Counted from the first letter of the stretch, positions 16,816-27,749 are shown. The stretch is 64,000 bases of DNA from Pseudomonas viridiflava (GCF_900601905.1 NZ_UWFA01000500.1:186001-250000); one strand, 5' to 3'. Notes: generated by a model from the letters alone, not told the origin. A program made the numbers and translations.

Positions 16816-16859
16816 ATCGGTCCCAGAAAAGGACTGATCGGTCCATTTTTGGGACCGAT
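16816..16859. repeat. 44-base near-perfect palindrome
   Basis: The segment reads almost the same on both strands (38 of 44 positions by hand comparison), with outer arms atcggtccca / tgggaccgat and inner arms ggac / gtcc. It lies between the end of the yjf-like locus and the tRNA terminator and does not resemble the REP families here. It may act as a terminator or protein-binding site. Confidence 0.6.
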
Positions 16860-16898
16860 GAGCCTTTCCTAAGCACGAGTTGCTCAAAAACCAAACCA

Positions 16899-16926
16899 AA
16901 AAAAACCGCGCAATGCGCGGTTTTTT
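16899..16926 (-). terminator. Terminator of the tRNA-Ile2 gene (bidirectional)
   Basis: Hairpin aaccgcgca / tgcgcggtt flanked by an A-run on the left and a T-run on the right, so it has U-tracts in both directions. It lies just past the 3' end of the minus-strand tRNA and could also stop read-through from the yjf side. Confidence 0.85.
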
Positions 16927-16932
16927 CAATAT

Positions 16933-17009
<77 letters not shown>

Positions 17010-17024
17010 TCAGTAGGCCGCGGA

Positions 17025-19982
17025 TTATAACGGCGGTTTGGCTGCGGTGCTATCCGAAAAGTCTGAAAGCGTTGTACGAAGAAATTTCGCGCTGAATTCC
17101 TCCGGGCATTGCGGCAGGCTGACGATGTAGCCCTGGATTTGTTCGCAGCCTTCTTCCGCCAGGAAGCGTTGTTGTTCAGGGGTTTCGACGCCTTCGGCGA
17201 TGACGGTCAGTTGCATGCTGCGGCCCAGTGCGATGATAGCTCGCACGATGGCGGCGTCGTGGGTGTCGTCAGGCAGGCCGCGCACGAAGGACTGGTCGAT
17301 CTTGAGGATATCCAGCGGCAGGCGTTTCAGGTAGCTCAGTGATGAGTAGCCGGTGCCGAAGTCGTCAATGGCCAGCTGCACGCCCAGTCGCTTGAGCCGG
17401 TAGAGCACGGCGAGGGCTTCTTCGGCCTGGCTCATGATGAAGTTTTCGGTGATTTCCAGTTGCAGGCAATCTGGCTCCAGGTGGTAGTCGGCCAGGAGCT
17501 GCTCGATTCGGGCGAGCAGCTTGGGCTGGCGCAGTTGCGCACCTGCAAGGTTGACTGACAGCGCACCGAACGGCTGGTAGATCCTGTTCCACTGGTTTAT
17601 CTGTTGGCAGGCGTGTTCCAGCACCCAATCGCCGATCTCCAGGATCATGCCGTTCTCTTCGGCCAGGGGGATGAAAAGCTCGGGCGGTACTTCGCCCAAG
17701 GTCGGGTGAGTCCAGCGCAGCAGGGCTTCGGCGCCCACCAGTTGCTGGTCGCGCAGGCTGATCTTGGGCTGGTAATAGAGGCTGAATTCATTGCGCTCCA
17801 TCGCCCGGCGCAGTTCGTGTTCCAGGGCGATTCGAGCAGTGGCCTGTGAGGTGAGGTCCTCGGTGTAGCTTTCAACGCGATTACGGCCCTTGGCTTTGGA
17901 GCGGTACATCGCGGCGTCAGCATTTTTGACCACGGTAGCGACGTCGGTGCCGTCAGTGGGGAACAGGCAGCTGCCGATACTGGAACTGATGAAGAACTCA
18001 TGTTCACCCGCCTGGAATGGCGCCGCAAAGGAGCCCAGCAGCTTGTTGGCGATGGCTTGAGCATCTTCAGGCTGGAGCAGGCCAGGCAGCAGAATGATGA
18101 ACTCATCGCCACCCAGTCGCGCAACGGTGTCGATATCGCGCAGGTTCTCCTTGAGGCGTTGGGCAATGCCTTTGAGCAGCAGGTCGCCCACCGGATGACC
18201 AAGGCTGTCATTGATGTGTTTGAAGCGATCAAGGTCAAGAAACAGCACGGCGCCGAGGCTGTTGGACTCCTGGCTGTGAATCAGCGCAGCCTGTAGGCGA
18301 CTTTCAAACAGGGTGCGGTTGGGCAGCCCGGTCAGTGGGTCGTGATGCGCCTGATAGTCGAGCCGTGCTTGCGCGTGCTTGAGGCTGGAAATATCGGCGA
18401 ACACTGCGACGAAGTGGGTGATGAACTGGTCTCTGTTGCGCACGGCGCTGATGGTCAGCCAGCACGGGTAGACCTCACCGTTTTTGCGGCGGTTACTGAT
18501 CTCTCCCTGCCAATGGCCTTCGGCTGTCAGTTGATACCACATGGCTGCGTAGAACGCGCTGTCGTGCAGGCCGGAAGCCAGCAGCCGTGGGGTTTCGGCC
18601 ATGGCTTCCTGTTCGCTATAGCCAGTAATGGCGCTGAATGCCCGGTTGACCGCAGTGATGCGCTGGCGGGTGTCGGTGATCAGCACGCCTTCTGCAGTGC
18701 TTTCGAAAACCGTGGCGGCCAGCTGGAGTTTTTCCTGCATCTGATGCCGCTCGGTGATGTCCCGGGCAATCGTCAGCATGCAGGGTTCGCCACCGATGAG
18801 CAGCGGTCGCGAGGAGACTTCGCACAGTCGGATCTGGCCGTTCTTGTGACGGATGTGGCTGCGGAAGTCGCGCACGTAGCCATCCTGCTCCAGCTGGGCC
18901 AGCAGTTGTGTTCGCTCATGCGGGTTGGCCCAGATGCCCAGGGAGAGTGTCGACTGGTCATCCGACAGCTCGTTGCCATAGCCGGTCAGGCGGTTGAAGC
19001 CATCGTTGACTTCAACCATCAAGCCGTCGCTCTGGCGGGTGATCAGCATGCCATCGGGTGAGGAGTGGAATGACTTGGCGAATTTCTCTTCGGATAGCTG
19101 CAACTGTTGCTGAGCTTGCTTGAGCTGGCTGATGTCGCGCACCACTACCAGCACCGCTTTGGTGGAGTCCAGGTCGAAATGTTCGGCCGAGAGCAGCCCG
19201 GCGAACGTGCGGCCGTCCTTGCGTCGGAAGGGCAGTTCCAGGTTGCGGATGCTGCCCGCCTGCAAACGCAGCAGAATTCCCGGACCGATGCCGGGCACGC
19301 CCCAGATGTTGAGTTCGGACGGGGTTCTGCCGATGACGTCCTCGTTCGCCAGGCCAATCTGTTCGGCGAACGCTTTGTTGGCTTCCAGTAACCTGCCCTC
19401 GGCAAGGCTGGCGATGATCAGAATATCCGGGCATTGGGCAAACACTGAGGCGAACTTGCCTTCAGACAGGCGCAGCGCCTCCTCGGTTTGCCTGGTCTCG
19501 GTGATATCAATCATCAAGCCGCGCATCAGCGGGTGACGTCCCTGGCGTATCAGGCTAACGATATCGCGCACCCACAGCGTGCGGCCGTCAGCGCTGATCA
19601 CCCGATAATCAATGCTGTGGTCTTTGCCTTCTGCTGTTTCTCGCTCGCAGAAAGCCTCGGTGGCGGGCAAGTCCTGTGGGTGGACAATGCTGCGCCAGAA
19701 GCCCGGTTCTTTCCATTGGCGCAGCGGGTAACCCAGCAAATGTTCAGCCTGGGGCGACACGTAGTTGTAGCAAAAGTCTGCCGCATTGGCTTCCCAGGCT
19801 ATTGCCGACAGGCCTTCGATGAGGCCTCTATAGTGATACTCGCTGCCGCGCAGTTCCTGTTCGAGCTCCACCCGGCGGGTTATCTCCGAGCTCAACTGTC
19901 GATTAACGCGTATCACCACCACGAGAACGGTGGATAGCAGTAACAGCCCTGGCAGCCCGTACAAAAGAAATTTTTCCCACAT
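17025..19982 (-). CDS. Multi-PAS diguanylate cyclase/phosphodiesterase (RmcA-like)
   Basis: A 985-residue membrane-anchored c-di-GMP enzyme. One transmembrane helix (about 7-25, LLYGLPGLLLLSTVLVVVI) is followed by about four PAS domains (approx. 45-165, 173-295, 297-418, 420-540), a GGDEF domain (about 545-705) with intact RLGGDEF and an RxxD inhibitory site five residues before it, and an EAL domain (about 720-970) with EALLRW and DDFGTGYSSL. Both catalytic halves look complete. Position next to rpoD matches P. aeruginosa RmcA (PA0575), a redox-responsive c-di-GMP modulator. That protein has a large periplasmic binding domain before the membrane helix, which is absent here. Start ATG 19982 has AAGG immediately upstream, so the true start could be slightly different. 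Confidence 0.85.
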   Translation of the reverse strand: MWEKFLLYGLPGLLLLSTVLVVVIRVNRQLSSEITRRVELEQELRGSEYHYRGLIEGLSAIAWEANAADFCYNYVSPQAEHLLGYPLRQWKEPGFWRSIVHPQDLPATEAFCERETAEGKDHSIDYRVISADGRTLWVRDIVSLIRQGRHPLMRGLMIDITETRQTEEALRLSEGKFASVFAQCPDILIIASLAEGRLLEANKAFAEQIGLANEDVIGRTPSELNIWGVPGIGPGILLRLQAGSIRNLELPFRRKDGRTFAGLLSAEHFDLDSTKAVLVVVRDISQLKQAQQQLQLSEEKFAKSFHSSPDGMLITRQSDGLMVEVNDGFNRLTGYGNELSDDQSTLSLGIWANPHERTQLLAQLEQDGYVRDFRSHIRHKNGQIRLCEVSSRPLLIGGEPCMLTIARDITERHQMQEKLQLAATVFESTAEGVLITDTRQRITAVNRAFSAITGYSEQEAMAETPRLLASGLHDSAFYAAMWYQLTAEGHWQGEISNRRKNGEVYPCWLTISAVRNRDQFITHFVAVFADISSLKHAQARLDYQAHHDPLTGLPNRTLFESRLQAALIHSQESNSLGAVLFLDLDRFKHINDSLGHPVGDLLLKGIAQRLKENLRDIDTVARLGGDEFIILLPGLLQPEDAQAIANKLLGSFAAPFQAGEHEFFISSSIGSCLFPTDGTDVATVVKNADAAMYRSKAKGRNRVESYTEDLTSQATARIALEHELRRAMERNEFSLYYQPKISLRDQQLVGAEALLRWTHPTLGEVPPELFIPLAEENGMILEIGDWVLEHACQQINQWNRIYQPFGALSVNLAGAQLRQPKLLARIEQLLADYHLEPDCLQLEITENFIMSQAEEALAVLYRLKRLGVQLAIDDFGTGYSSLSYLKRLPLDILKIDQSFVRGLPDDTHDAAIVRAIIALGRSMQLTVIAEGVETPEQQRFLAEEGCEQIQGYIVSLPQCPEEFSAKFLRTTLSDFSDSTAAKPPL

Positions 19983-20362
19983 CCTTGTCCATTCTCTCTT
20001 GTGATCTTCAGGTTGTTTCAGCCCTGATCAAACTTCGGGCCGACTTGTGTCCGCCAGCTAACCATCCACTGGAGCGGGTGAGACCGCATGCGCTGCGTAT
20101 AAAATCATCGGCCGTTTTCCGGGTTCCTGAAGCAAACCCTTTCGGTTGGCCCCTCTGCGCAGATATCTACCGCGCGCGGCCACCGGCGAGCCCAGACAAC
20201 AAGGAAGGGTAATGCTGACAGTGTCATGTCAGCCTCACAACTGCGGGGGCAATGGGACGAGTGTAGCTGTACTGAGAAAAGCGTGGTCCTCAGGTTAAAA
20301 ACTAATCGCCCATAACGCAGAACCCCCGGCAGGGCCGGGGGTTCTGGGTGGAGCAGGCTTGC
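19983..20362. other. Intergenic region between the RmcA-like gene and rpoD
   Basis: These 380 bases lie downstream of rpoD and upstream of the RmcA-like gene on the minus strand. I see no convincing gene on either strand and no readable remnant of a periplasmic domain. The only clear structure is the hairpin at 20319-20345. Confidence 0.6.
20319..20345 (-). terminator. GC-rich hairpin after rpoD
   Basis: Perfect inverted repeat agaacccccggc / gccgggggttct with a three-base loop, 18 bases past the rpoD stop. No U-run follows directly, but stability and position suggest the operon terminator. Confidence 0.7.
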
Positions 20363-22213
<1,851 letters not shown>

Positions 22214-22280
22214 AACACCCTATCCACTGAAGGTCTTGGCGGGCAAAAAACAAGCCGAGGATTATACCCGAGCTATGACC

Positions 22281-24236
22281 TCACGCGCCAGTTGAGGTCG
22301 GGGTTTGTGCAGGAACATTCCGATTTAACAGCTTCAACAGCAGAAGTTTTTCATCTGCGTCCAAGCCTGACTGGCGTTCCTTCCTGATCAATTGCTCCAG
22401 GCTGCGCTCGCGTTGGCGTGCGGATAACCTAGTTATAGTGTCGAAAAACTGTTGTTCAAGGTTATCGGCCGATATCAGCCATTCCTTTTCCGCCAATGCT
22501 CGAAGTAAGCGGCCCTGTTCGGTGCCGTGCCAGCGAGCGATTAACTGCAACGAGCGCATCTTCGGGTTCTTCTGCAGGGCTTCCAGCAAAGCAACCAGTA
22601 GTTGTGCCTGAATGTTGTCTTCTGCTGCCAGTTGACTCGCCTCTTCGACTTTCTCGGCGAGCTCCGGGTGATGCAGCAGTGTTCTCAATGCGGTGAGCGT
22701 TGGTGGTTCGACGCTCGTTGGCGTGCGCGGGGCACGTGGTTCGAAGTCGGGGCGCTTGCCTTTCTTGTCCCACGGCTTGTTTTCCCACTTTTTCTGGCCC
22801 TGAGCGCCGGCTTTTTTTGGCGTCCACTCTTGCTGGGGCTCGTACCCGCCCTGTTGCTGATAGTCAGCATAATCAGGCATTGCGTCGTAATCGAAGCCCG
22901 GGTCGTAGCTCGGTGGTGCTTCGGCAGGTGCGTTTTGCACCAGCTGACTAACGGTCTCGCTGTTCAGGCCGGTAATTTCGGTCAGGCGCTGACGCATCAG
23001 GATGCGCAGGTTCGCTCCCGGGACTTTGTCGATCAGCGGCGCTGCCAGCGTGGCCATATGCGCCTTGCCTTCAAGGGAGCGCGGGTCGGCTTCCTTGGTC
23101 AGTTGCTCGAAAAAGTAATCAGCCAGCGGTTGGGCGTGCTGATTGATCCGCGCTTTGAAGGCGTCGGTGCCCTCGGAGCGCACCAGCGTGTCCGGGTCCT
23201 CGCCTTCGGGCAGAAACAGAAACCTGGCACGTCGCCCGTCCTGCAGGCTCGACAGGGTTGCTTCCAGTGCGCGCCATGCCGCATTGCGGCCCGCCTGGTC
23301 ACCGTCGAAGCAGAACAGAACGTTGGGCACGACTCTGAACAGTCGCTTCAAATGTTCTTCGCTGGTTGCGGTACCCAGCGTGGCGACGGCATTGCGCAGA
23401 CCCTGTTGGGCGAGCGCGATGACGTCCATGTAGCCTTCAACGACGATGATCTCATCGAGGCTGCGATTGAACTTGCGCGCCTCGAACAGCCCATACAGCT
23501 CCTGACCCTTGTGAAATACCGGCGTTTCCGGTGAGTTCAGGTACTTGGGCTTGTCGTCGCCAAGCACGCGTCCGCCGAAGGCAATCACCCGGCCGCGGCT
23601 GTCGCGGATCGGAAACATCACGCGGTCGCGAAAGCGGTCGTAGCGTTTTCCGGTCTCGGCGTTTTCGATCAGCAGCCCGGCATCAATCATGGCTTTTTGC
23701 TGAAGCGTATCGCTGCTCAAGTGTTTGTGCAGGTTGTCCCAGCCCGGTGGAGCAAAGCCGAGGCCGAAGTCCCGGGCGATTTCACCGGAAAGACCGCGAC
23801 CCTTGAGGTAATCCACTGCCGCCCTGCGTGAGGGGTGGCTCTTCAAGGCCTGCCGGTAATATTCCGCAGCTGCGGTGAGCAGCGGGTACAGCGGCGAGTC
23901 GGTGGGCTGTCGCGGTTTGTTGCCTTTGACGCCTTGTTCTCTGGGGACTTCCATGCCCGCAGCTTTCGCCAGATCCTCAACCGCCTGGACGAAGTCCAGA
24001 TTGTCGTGGTCCATGATGAAGCCCAGGGCATTGCCGCCCGCGCCGCAACCAAAGCAGTAATAGAACTGTTTGTCAGGGCTGACGCTGAACGACGGAGTCT
24101 TTTCTTTGTGGAACGGGCAGCAGGCGCTGAAATTCTTCCCGGTTTTCTTCAATTGCAGACGTGAGCTGACAACATCGACGATGTCGGTGCGGTTCAGGAG
24201 GTCGTCAATGAAGCCTTGGGGAATCAGCCCGGCCAT
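22281..24236 (-). CDS. dnaG: DNA primase
   Basis: A 651-residue primase. The N-terminal CHC2 zinc ribbon is seen as CCPFHKEKTPSF with FYYCFGCGAGG (residues about 38-68). The TOPRIM catalytic core has IIVVEGYMDVIAL and VLFCFDGDQAGRNAA, supplying the acidic metal ligands. The C-terminal third (after the linker rich in Gln, Pro and Lys at about 430-510) is the helical domain that binds the DnaB helicase. It makes RNA primers at replication forks. It lies between rpsU and rpoD, as in other gammaproteobacteria. Confidence 0.97.
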   Translation of the reverse strand: MAGLIPQGFIDDLLNRTDIVDVVSSRLQLKKTGKNFSACCPFHKEKTPSFSVSPDKQFYYCFGCGAGGNALGFIMDHDNLDFVQAVEDLAKAAGMEVPREQGVKGNKPRQPTDSPLYPLLTAAAEYYRQALKSHPSRRAAVDYLKGRGLSGEIARDFGLGFAPPGWDNLHKHLSSDTLQQKAMIDAGLLIENAETGKRYDRFRDRVMFPIRDSRGRVIAFGGRVLGDDKPKYLNSPETPVFHKGQELYGLFEARKFNRSLDEIIVVEGYMDVIALAQQGLRNAVATLGTATSEEHLKRLFRVVPNVLFCFDGDQAGRNAAWRALEATLSSLQDGRRARFLFLPEGEDPDTLVRSEGTDAFKARINQHAQPLADYFFEQLTKEADPRSLEGKAHMATLAAPLIDKVPGANLRILMRQRLTEITGLNSETVSQLVQNAPAEAPPSYDPGFDYDAMPDYADYQQQGGYEPQQEWTPKKAGAQGQKKWENKPWDKKGKRPDFEPRAPRTPTSVEPPTLTALRTLLHHPELAEKVEEASQLAAEDNIQAQLLVALLEALQKNPKMRSLQLIARWHGTEQGRLLRALAEKEWLISADNLEQQFFDTITRLSARQRERSLEQLIRKERQSGLDADEKLLLLKLLNRNVPAQTPTSTGA

Positions 24237-24765
24237 GTTGTTCTCACATCAAGTCAAGCGTTTCGCCATGACGGTCGTGGCGAATCCAGTATTTAACGGC
24301 TGCTGCGAATCTTTCTGCAATGCCATCACGGCATGCACAGGTCGATCGCCATGCGGCTGTTGATCAATATCTGGAATGGTAGCTGGCAGCAAATCCACCC
24401 GCAGTCCTCTGAGTGCATCAGGGGATGGGCCGGAACAGTGACGGCTTGCAAGCGTATAGGCTGTTTATAGCAAATCGAATGCCGGTTTACGGCTTCGGTG
24501 TTCGCTCAGCGTGCGAGGGTGACGCTGCCTTGGCTGAGCTTCTTGCGAAGATCATCAAGGCATACTCGTCATTCACTTTGATGCATGCGCCGTAATGGCG
24601 TGCTCAACGTGGCCTGAATCTCAGGCTGGACGTGCTTTGAGCAAGTGATCTTTTGCGCATCTGCGCAGCAATCGCTTCTTCAATGTAGCTTATGCGTTGC
24701 CTTAACTGCCGCTAGCCCGGCTTTGGGGCCGGGCATTGCAGAAGCTTGCGACAGACGTCTGTAAA
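24237..24765. other. 529-base non-coding gap between rpsU and dnaG
   Basis: No credible gene is visible on either strand. Two structured elements occur: an imperfect inverted repeat ttcgccatgac / gtcgtggcgaa at 24262-24284, just upstream of dnaG, and a hairpin gcccggc / gccgggc at 24714-24734, just after rpsU. The latter probably attenuates the rpsU transcript, as in the E. coli operon. In P. aeruginosa a yqeY-like gene occupies this place; I could not recognise it or a clear remnant here. Confidence 0.65.
24714..24734 (-). terminator. Hairpin between rpsU and dnaG (attenuator candidate)
   Basis: Inverted repeat gcccggc / gccgggc around ctttggg, 32 bases past the rpsU stop on the minus strand. 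No long U-run follows, so termination would be partial, which suits higher expression of S21 than of primase. Confidence 0.55.
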
Positions 24766-24981
24766 TTAATACAGACGAACGGCGCGGCGCTGTTCGCGCT
24801 GAACTTTCTTGGCGTGACGCTTAACAGCGGCTGCTGCTTTACGCTTACGCTCAGAAGTAGGCTTCTCGTAAAATTCGCGGCTACGAACTTCAGCCAGAAC
24901 ACCGGCTTTTTCGCAGGAGCGCTTGAAACGACGCAGAGCTACGTCGAAGGGTTCGTTCTCTTTAACTTTGACGGCTGGCAT
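24766..24981 (-). CDS. rpsU: 30S ribosomal protein S21
   Basis: A 71-residue, strongly basic protein with the classic S21 sequence: [20 protein letters not shown] at the N-terminus and a helical Arg/Lys-rich tail ([20 protein letters not shown]). S21 joins the small subunit late and helps base-pairing between mRNA leader and 16S rRNA. It is the first gene of the rpsU-dnaG-rpoD cluster and is divergent from tsaD across a 198-base region that must hold promoters for both. Confidence 0.98.
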
Positions 24982-25179
24982 CCAGAGCTACCTTCATTCA
25001 TTACCGGGGTCAACGTCTCGTGCAAAGACTGCACATAAGTACGTCGGTTTTTAAGGGTTGCGGATGTTAACCCCTCATTGAGAGGAATGCAAAGCCTCTG
25101 ATCGAAAACCGCTGGTCGGGGCATCGGGCGGCGACTATTATGCGCGCCTTCGAATTCAGCCTCTACAAGGCGCAAACCC

Positions 25180-26217
25180 ATGCTAGTACTGGGATTAGAA
25201 ACTTCCTGCGACGAAACCGGCGTCGCGCTCTACGACAGCGAACGCGGTCTGCTGGCCGATGCTTTGTTCAGCCAAATCGACCTGCACCGGGCTTACGGCG
25301 GGGTAGTGCCGGAGCTGGCTTCGCGTGATCACGTCAAGCGCATGCTGCCGTTGATTCGCCAGGTTATGGCCGATGCTGGTACCGCTGCGTCGGACATCGA
25401 TGCCATCGCATACACAGCAGGGCCGGGGCTTGTAGGCGCTTTGCTGGTCGGCGCATCGTGCGCGCAGGCGCTGGCTTTTGCCTGGGATATTCCGGCTCTG
25501 GGCGTGCACCACATGGAGGGCCATCTGCTGGCTCCAATGCTGGAGGCGCAACCGCCAGAGTTTCCGTTCGTCGCTTTGTTGGTTTCCGGCGGTCATACGC
25601 AGCTGGTTAGCGTTGATGGCATCGGCCTGTATGAGCTGCTCGGCGAAACCCTGGATGATGCCGCAGGCGAAGCTTTCGACAAAACCGCAAAGATGATGGG
25701 CATGCAATACCCCGGCGGTCCTGAAATCGCCGCGCTGGCGACCAAAGGTGTGGCGGGGCGTTTTGTGTTCCCTCGGCCGATGACGGATCGCCCGGGGCTG
25801 GAATTCAGCTTCAGCGGCCTGAAAACCTCGGCGCTGAACACGTGGCAGCAATGCCAGAGCGCTGGGGACGACAGCGAACAGACTCGTTGCGACATCTCGC
25901 TGGCCTTCCAGCAGGCGGTGGTAGAGACTTTGACCATCAAATGCAAGCGTGCGCTCAAGCAGACCGGCCTCAAGCGTCTGGTGATTGCCGGTGGCGTCAG
26001 TGCGAATAAATCGCTGCGTCTGTCGCTGGAGAAAATGCTCAGTGATCTCAACGGCAATGTCTTTTACGCCCGGCCTGAATTCTGTACCGATAACGGTGCA
26101 ATGATTGCCTTCGCCGGGTGCCAGCGGCTACAGGCGGGGCAGAAGGAAGATTTGAGTATCAGCGTACAGGCGCGCTGGCCGATGGAGCATTTGAAGGGCT
26201 TGCATGACGCGACGTGA
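25180..26217 (+). CDS. tsaD: tRNA N6-threonylcarbamoyladenosine transferase subunit TsaD
   Basis: A 345-residue ASKHA-fold protein. MLVLGLETSCDETGVALYD begins the nucleotide-binding fold. His111 and His115 in GVHHMEGHLLAP are the conserved metal ligands, and VAGG-type glycine loops (VSGGHTQL, VIAGGVSANKSL) complete the site. With TsaB, TsaC and TsaE it installs the universal t6A37 modification on ANN-decoding tRNAs. Start ATG 25180 has AAGG nine bases upstream. The gene is divergent from rpsU, the usual gammaproteobacterial arrangement, and ends convergently with plsY. Confidence 0.97.
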   Translation: MLVLGLETSCDETGVALYDSERGLLADALFSQIDLHRAYGGVVPELASRDHVKRMLPLIRQVMADAGTAASDIDAIAYTAGPGLVGALLVGASCAQALAFAWDIPALGVHHMEGHLLAPMLEAQPPEFPFVALLVSGGHTQLVSVDGIGLYELLGETLDDAAGEAFDKTAKMMGMQYPGGPEIAALATKGVAGRFVFPRPMTDRPGLEFSFSGLKTSALNTWQQCQSAGDDSEQTRCDISLAFQQAVVETLTIKCKRALKQTGLKRLVIAGGVSANKSLRLSLEKMLSDLNGNVFYARPEFCTDNGAMIAFAGCQRLQAGQKEDLSISVQARWPMEHLKGLHDAT

Positions 26218-26236
26218 GGATGCCCGTCACGACGGC

Positions 26237-26806
26237 TCAGAAATGCCGTTCGCGCCCGGCAAACAGGTCGCGTAGATTGCCGCGATGACGCCAGACGATC
26301 AGCGCGGTAAGCAAGCTCATGGGCAGCAGCGCTCGGGGTTCTTGCCAGGCGAGTAGTGGCAAGGTCAGTGGCGTGGCAATCAATGCCGCCAGGGAGCTGG
26401 TGCGGGTCATGTAGAACACCAGCGCCCAGGCACAGATCGCCAGGGCAGCGGCGGGCGGGTACAGCCCGAGCAACATACCGGCGGCAGTTGCCACGCCCTT
26501 GCCGCCACGGAAGCGAAAGTACAGCGGGAATAGATGGCCCAGCACTGCGCACAGCCCGATCCAGGCTTGCGCCCTTGGGTCCAGGCCGCAGGAGTGGGCA
26601 ATCAACACCGGCAGCAAGCCTTTGCACAGGTCACCGAGCAAGGTGAGTATCGCGAGTTTTTTCCCGGCCAGGCGCAGCATATTGGTCGCGCCCGCATTGC
26701 CTGAGCCACTGGCGCGCGGATCCGGGCTGCCAGTGAGGCGGCTGAGCACTATGGCGAAGGACAGTGAGCCAAGCAGGTAGGCGAAGATCGCCAGTAACCA
26801 AAACAT
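26237..26806 (-). CDS. plsY: Glycerol-3-phosphate acyltransferase PlsY
   Basis: A 189-residue integral membrane protein with about five helices. The conserved loops are GSPDPRASGSGNAGATNMLR (residues 27-46) and FRFRGGKGVATAAGMLLGLY, the glycerol-3-phosphate and acyl-phosphate binding motifs. PlsY acylates glycerol-3-phosphate with acyl-phosphate, the first step of phospholipid synthesis. It is convergent with tsaD (19-base gap) and divergent from folB. Confidence 0.96.
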   Translation of the reverse strand: MFWLLAIFAYLLGSLSFAIVLSRLTGSPDPRASGSGNAGATNMLRLAGKKLAILTLLGDLCKGLLPVLIAHSCGLDPRAQAWIGLCAVLGHLFPLYFRFRGGKGVATAAGMLLGLYPPAAALAICAWALVFYMTRTSSLAALIATPLTLPLLAWQEPRALLPMSLLTALIVWRHRGNLRDLFAGRERHF

Positions 26807-26880
26807 GCTAACTATTCCGGGCTGGGAAGCCTTGATTCTAACGGCGCATCGCGCCCTTGTCGTGCAGTGGAGAGTGGTGC

Positions 26881-27234
26881 TTGGACAGAGTGTTCATTGA
26901 GGGGCTGGAAGTCGACACCGTCATCGGTGCTTACGACTGGGAGCGCGGCATTCGCCAGTGCCTGCGCCTGGACCTGAGTTTTGCCTGGGACAACCGACCT
27001 GCTGCAGCGGGCGACGACCTGAGCAAGGCGCTGGACTATGCGAGCGTGTCCACGCGCATCATGGAATTTGCTGACAAGGCGCAGTTTCAGTTGGTGGAAA
27101 CCTTTGCCGAGCGATTGGCTGAAGCCCTGATGAGTGAATTTCACATTCCCTGGTTGCACCTGAAACTGACCAAGCCCGGAGCTGTTGCGGCCGCCAAAGG
27201 TGTGGGCGTGGAGATCGAGCGCGGATGTCGCTGA
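26881..27234 (+). CDS. folB: Dihydroneopterin aldolase FolB
   Basis: A 117-residue protein of the tunnelling-fold family, reading MDRVFIEGLEVDTVIGAYDW, with Glu and Tyr at the pterin pocket and the catalytic-lysine region around LKLTKPGAVAAAKGVGV. It converts dihydroneopterin to 6-hydroxymethyl-dihydropterin in folate synthesis. The start is a TTG at 26881, chosen because GGAGAG lies six bases upstream and the protein then matches the family N-terminus. The in-frame reading from 26857 adds eight unlikely residues. It overlaps folK by 10 bases, so the two successive folate enzymes are translationally coupled. Confidence 0.93.
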   Translation: MDRVFIEGLEVDTVIGAYDWERGIRQCLRLDLSFAWDNRPAAAGDDLSKALDYASVSTRIMEFADKAQFQLVETFAERLAEALMSEFHIPWLHLKLTKPGAVAAAKGVGVEIERGCR

Positions 27235-27749
27235 CAAGGATTTACCTGGGCCTGGGCAGTAACCTGGAGCGCGAAAAGCATCTGGTTGCCGGGCTTGAAG
27301 CGCTGGACGGGTTCGTCACTGACATGACGTGTTCGGCGGTGTTCGAAAGTAACCCTGTGGGGATCAAGAGCGGTCTGTTTTTCAATCTGGTGGTGACCGG
27401 CTGTACCGAACTGCCGCTGGCTGAGCTTGACCGCAGGCTGAAACTCATTGAAGCCGACAATGGCCGCTATGCGCCGGACCGCAAGGGTCTGCCGCTGGAT
27501 ATCGACGTGCTGCTGTACGGCGAGCTGGTCGGTGATTTCGACGGGCTGATCCTGCCACGCGCTGAAATCCTCAAGAATGCCTTTGTACTCTGGCCGTTGT
27601 CGCTCATTGCGCCGGATCGCGTGCATCCCGGTGCGGGTAGCTCCTTTGCCACGCTTTGGGCTGAGGCGCAGATCGACCAGCAATTGTGGCCGGTGGCGTT
27701 TGAGTGGCGCGGGATGCCGTTGACGCCGCAGAGCTTGTTGGACACCTGA
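27225..27749 (+). CDS. folK: 6-hydroxymethyl-dihydropterin pyrophosphokinase FolK
   Basis: A 174-residue enzyme with the FolK signatures: IYLGLGSNLEREKHLVAGLE at the N-terminus, FESNPVG, FFNLVV, and the DIDVLLYGE metal-binding motif in KGLPLDIDVLLYGE. It transfers pyrophosphate from ATP to the FolB product, making the substrate for dihydropteroate synthase. Its start overlaps the end of folB. A second folK paralogue elsewhere would be common in pseudomonads. Confidence 0.94.
   Translation: MSLTRIYLGLGSNLEREKHLVAGLEALDGFVTDMTCSAVFESNPVGIKSGLFFNLVVTGCTELPLAELDRRLKLIEADNGRYAPDRKGLPLDIDVLLYGELVGDFDGLILPRAEILKNAFVLWPLSLIAPDRVHPGAGSSFATLWAEAQIDQQLWPVAFEWRGMPLTPQSLLDT

Noticed and set aside
19985..20212. 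75-codon plus-strand frame upstream of the RmcA-like gene
   Set aside because: No recognisable domain, and amino acid composition looks like translated non-coding GC-rich DNA.
24413..24595. Small plus-strand gene in the rpsU-dnaG gap
   Set aside because: The 60-codon frame has no ribosome binding site or family resemblance and opposes the operon direction.
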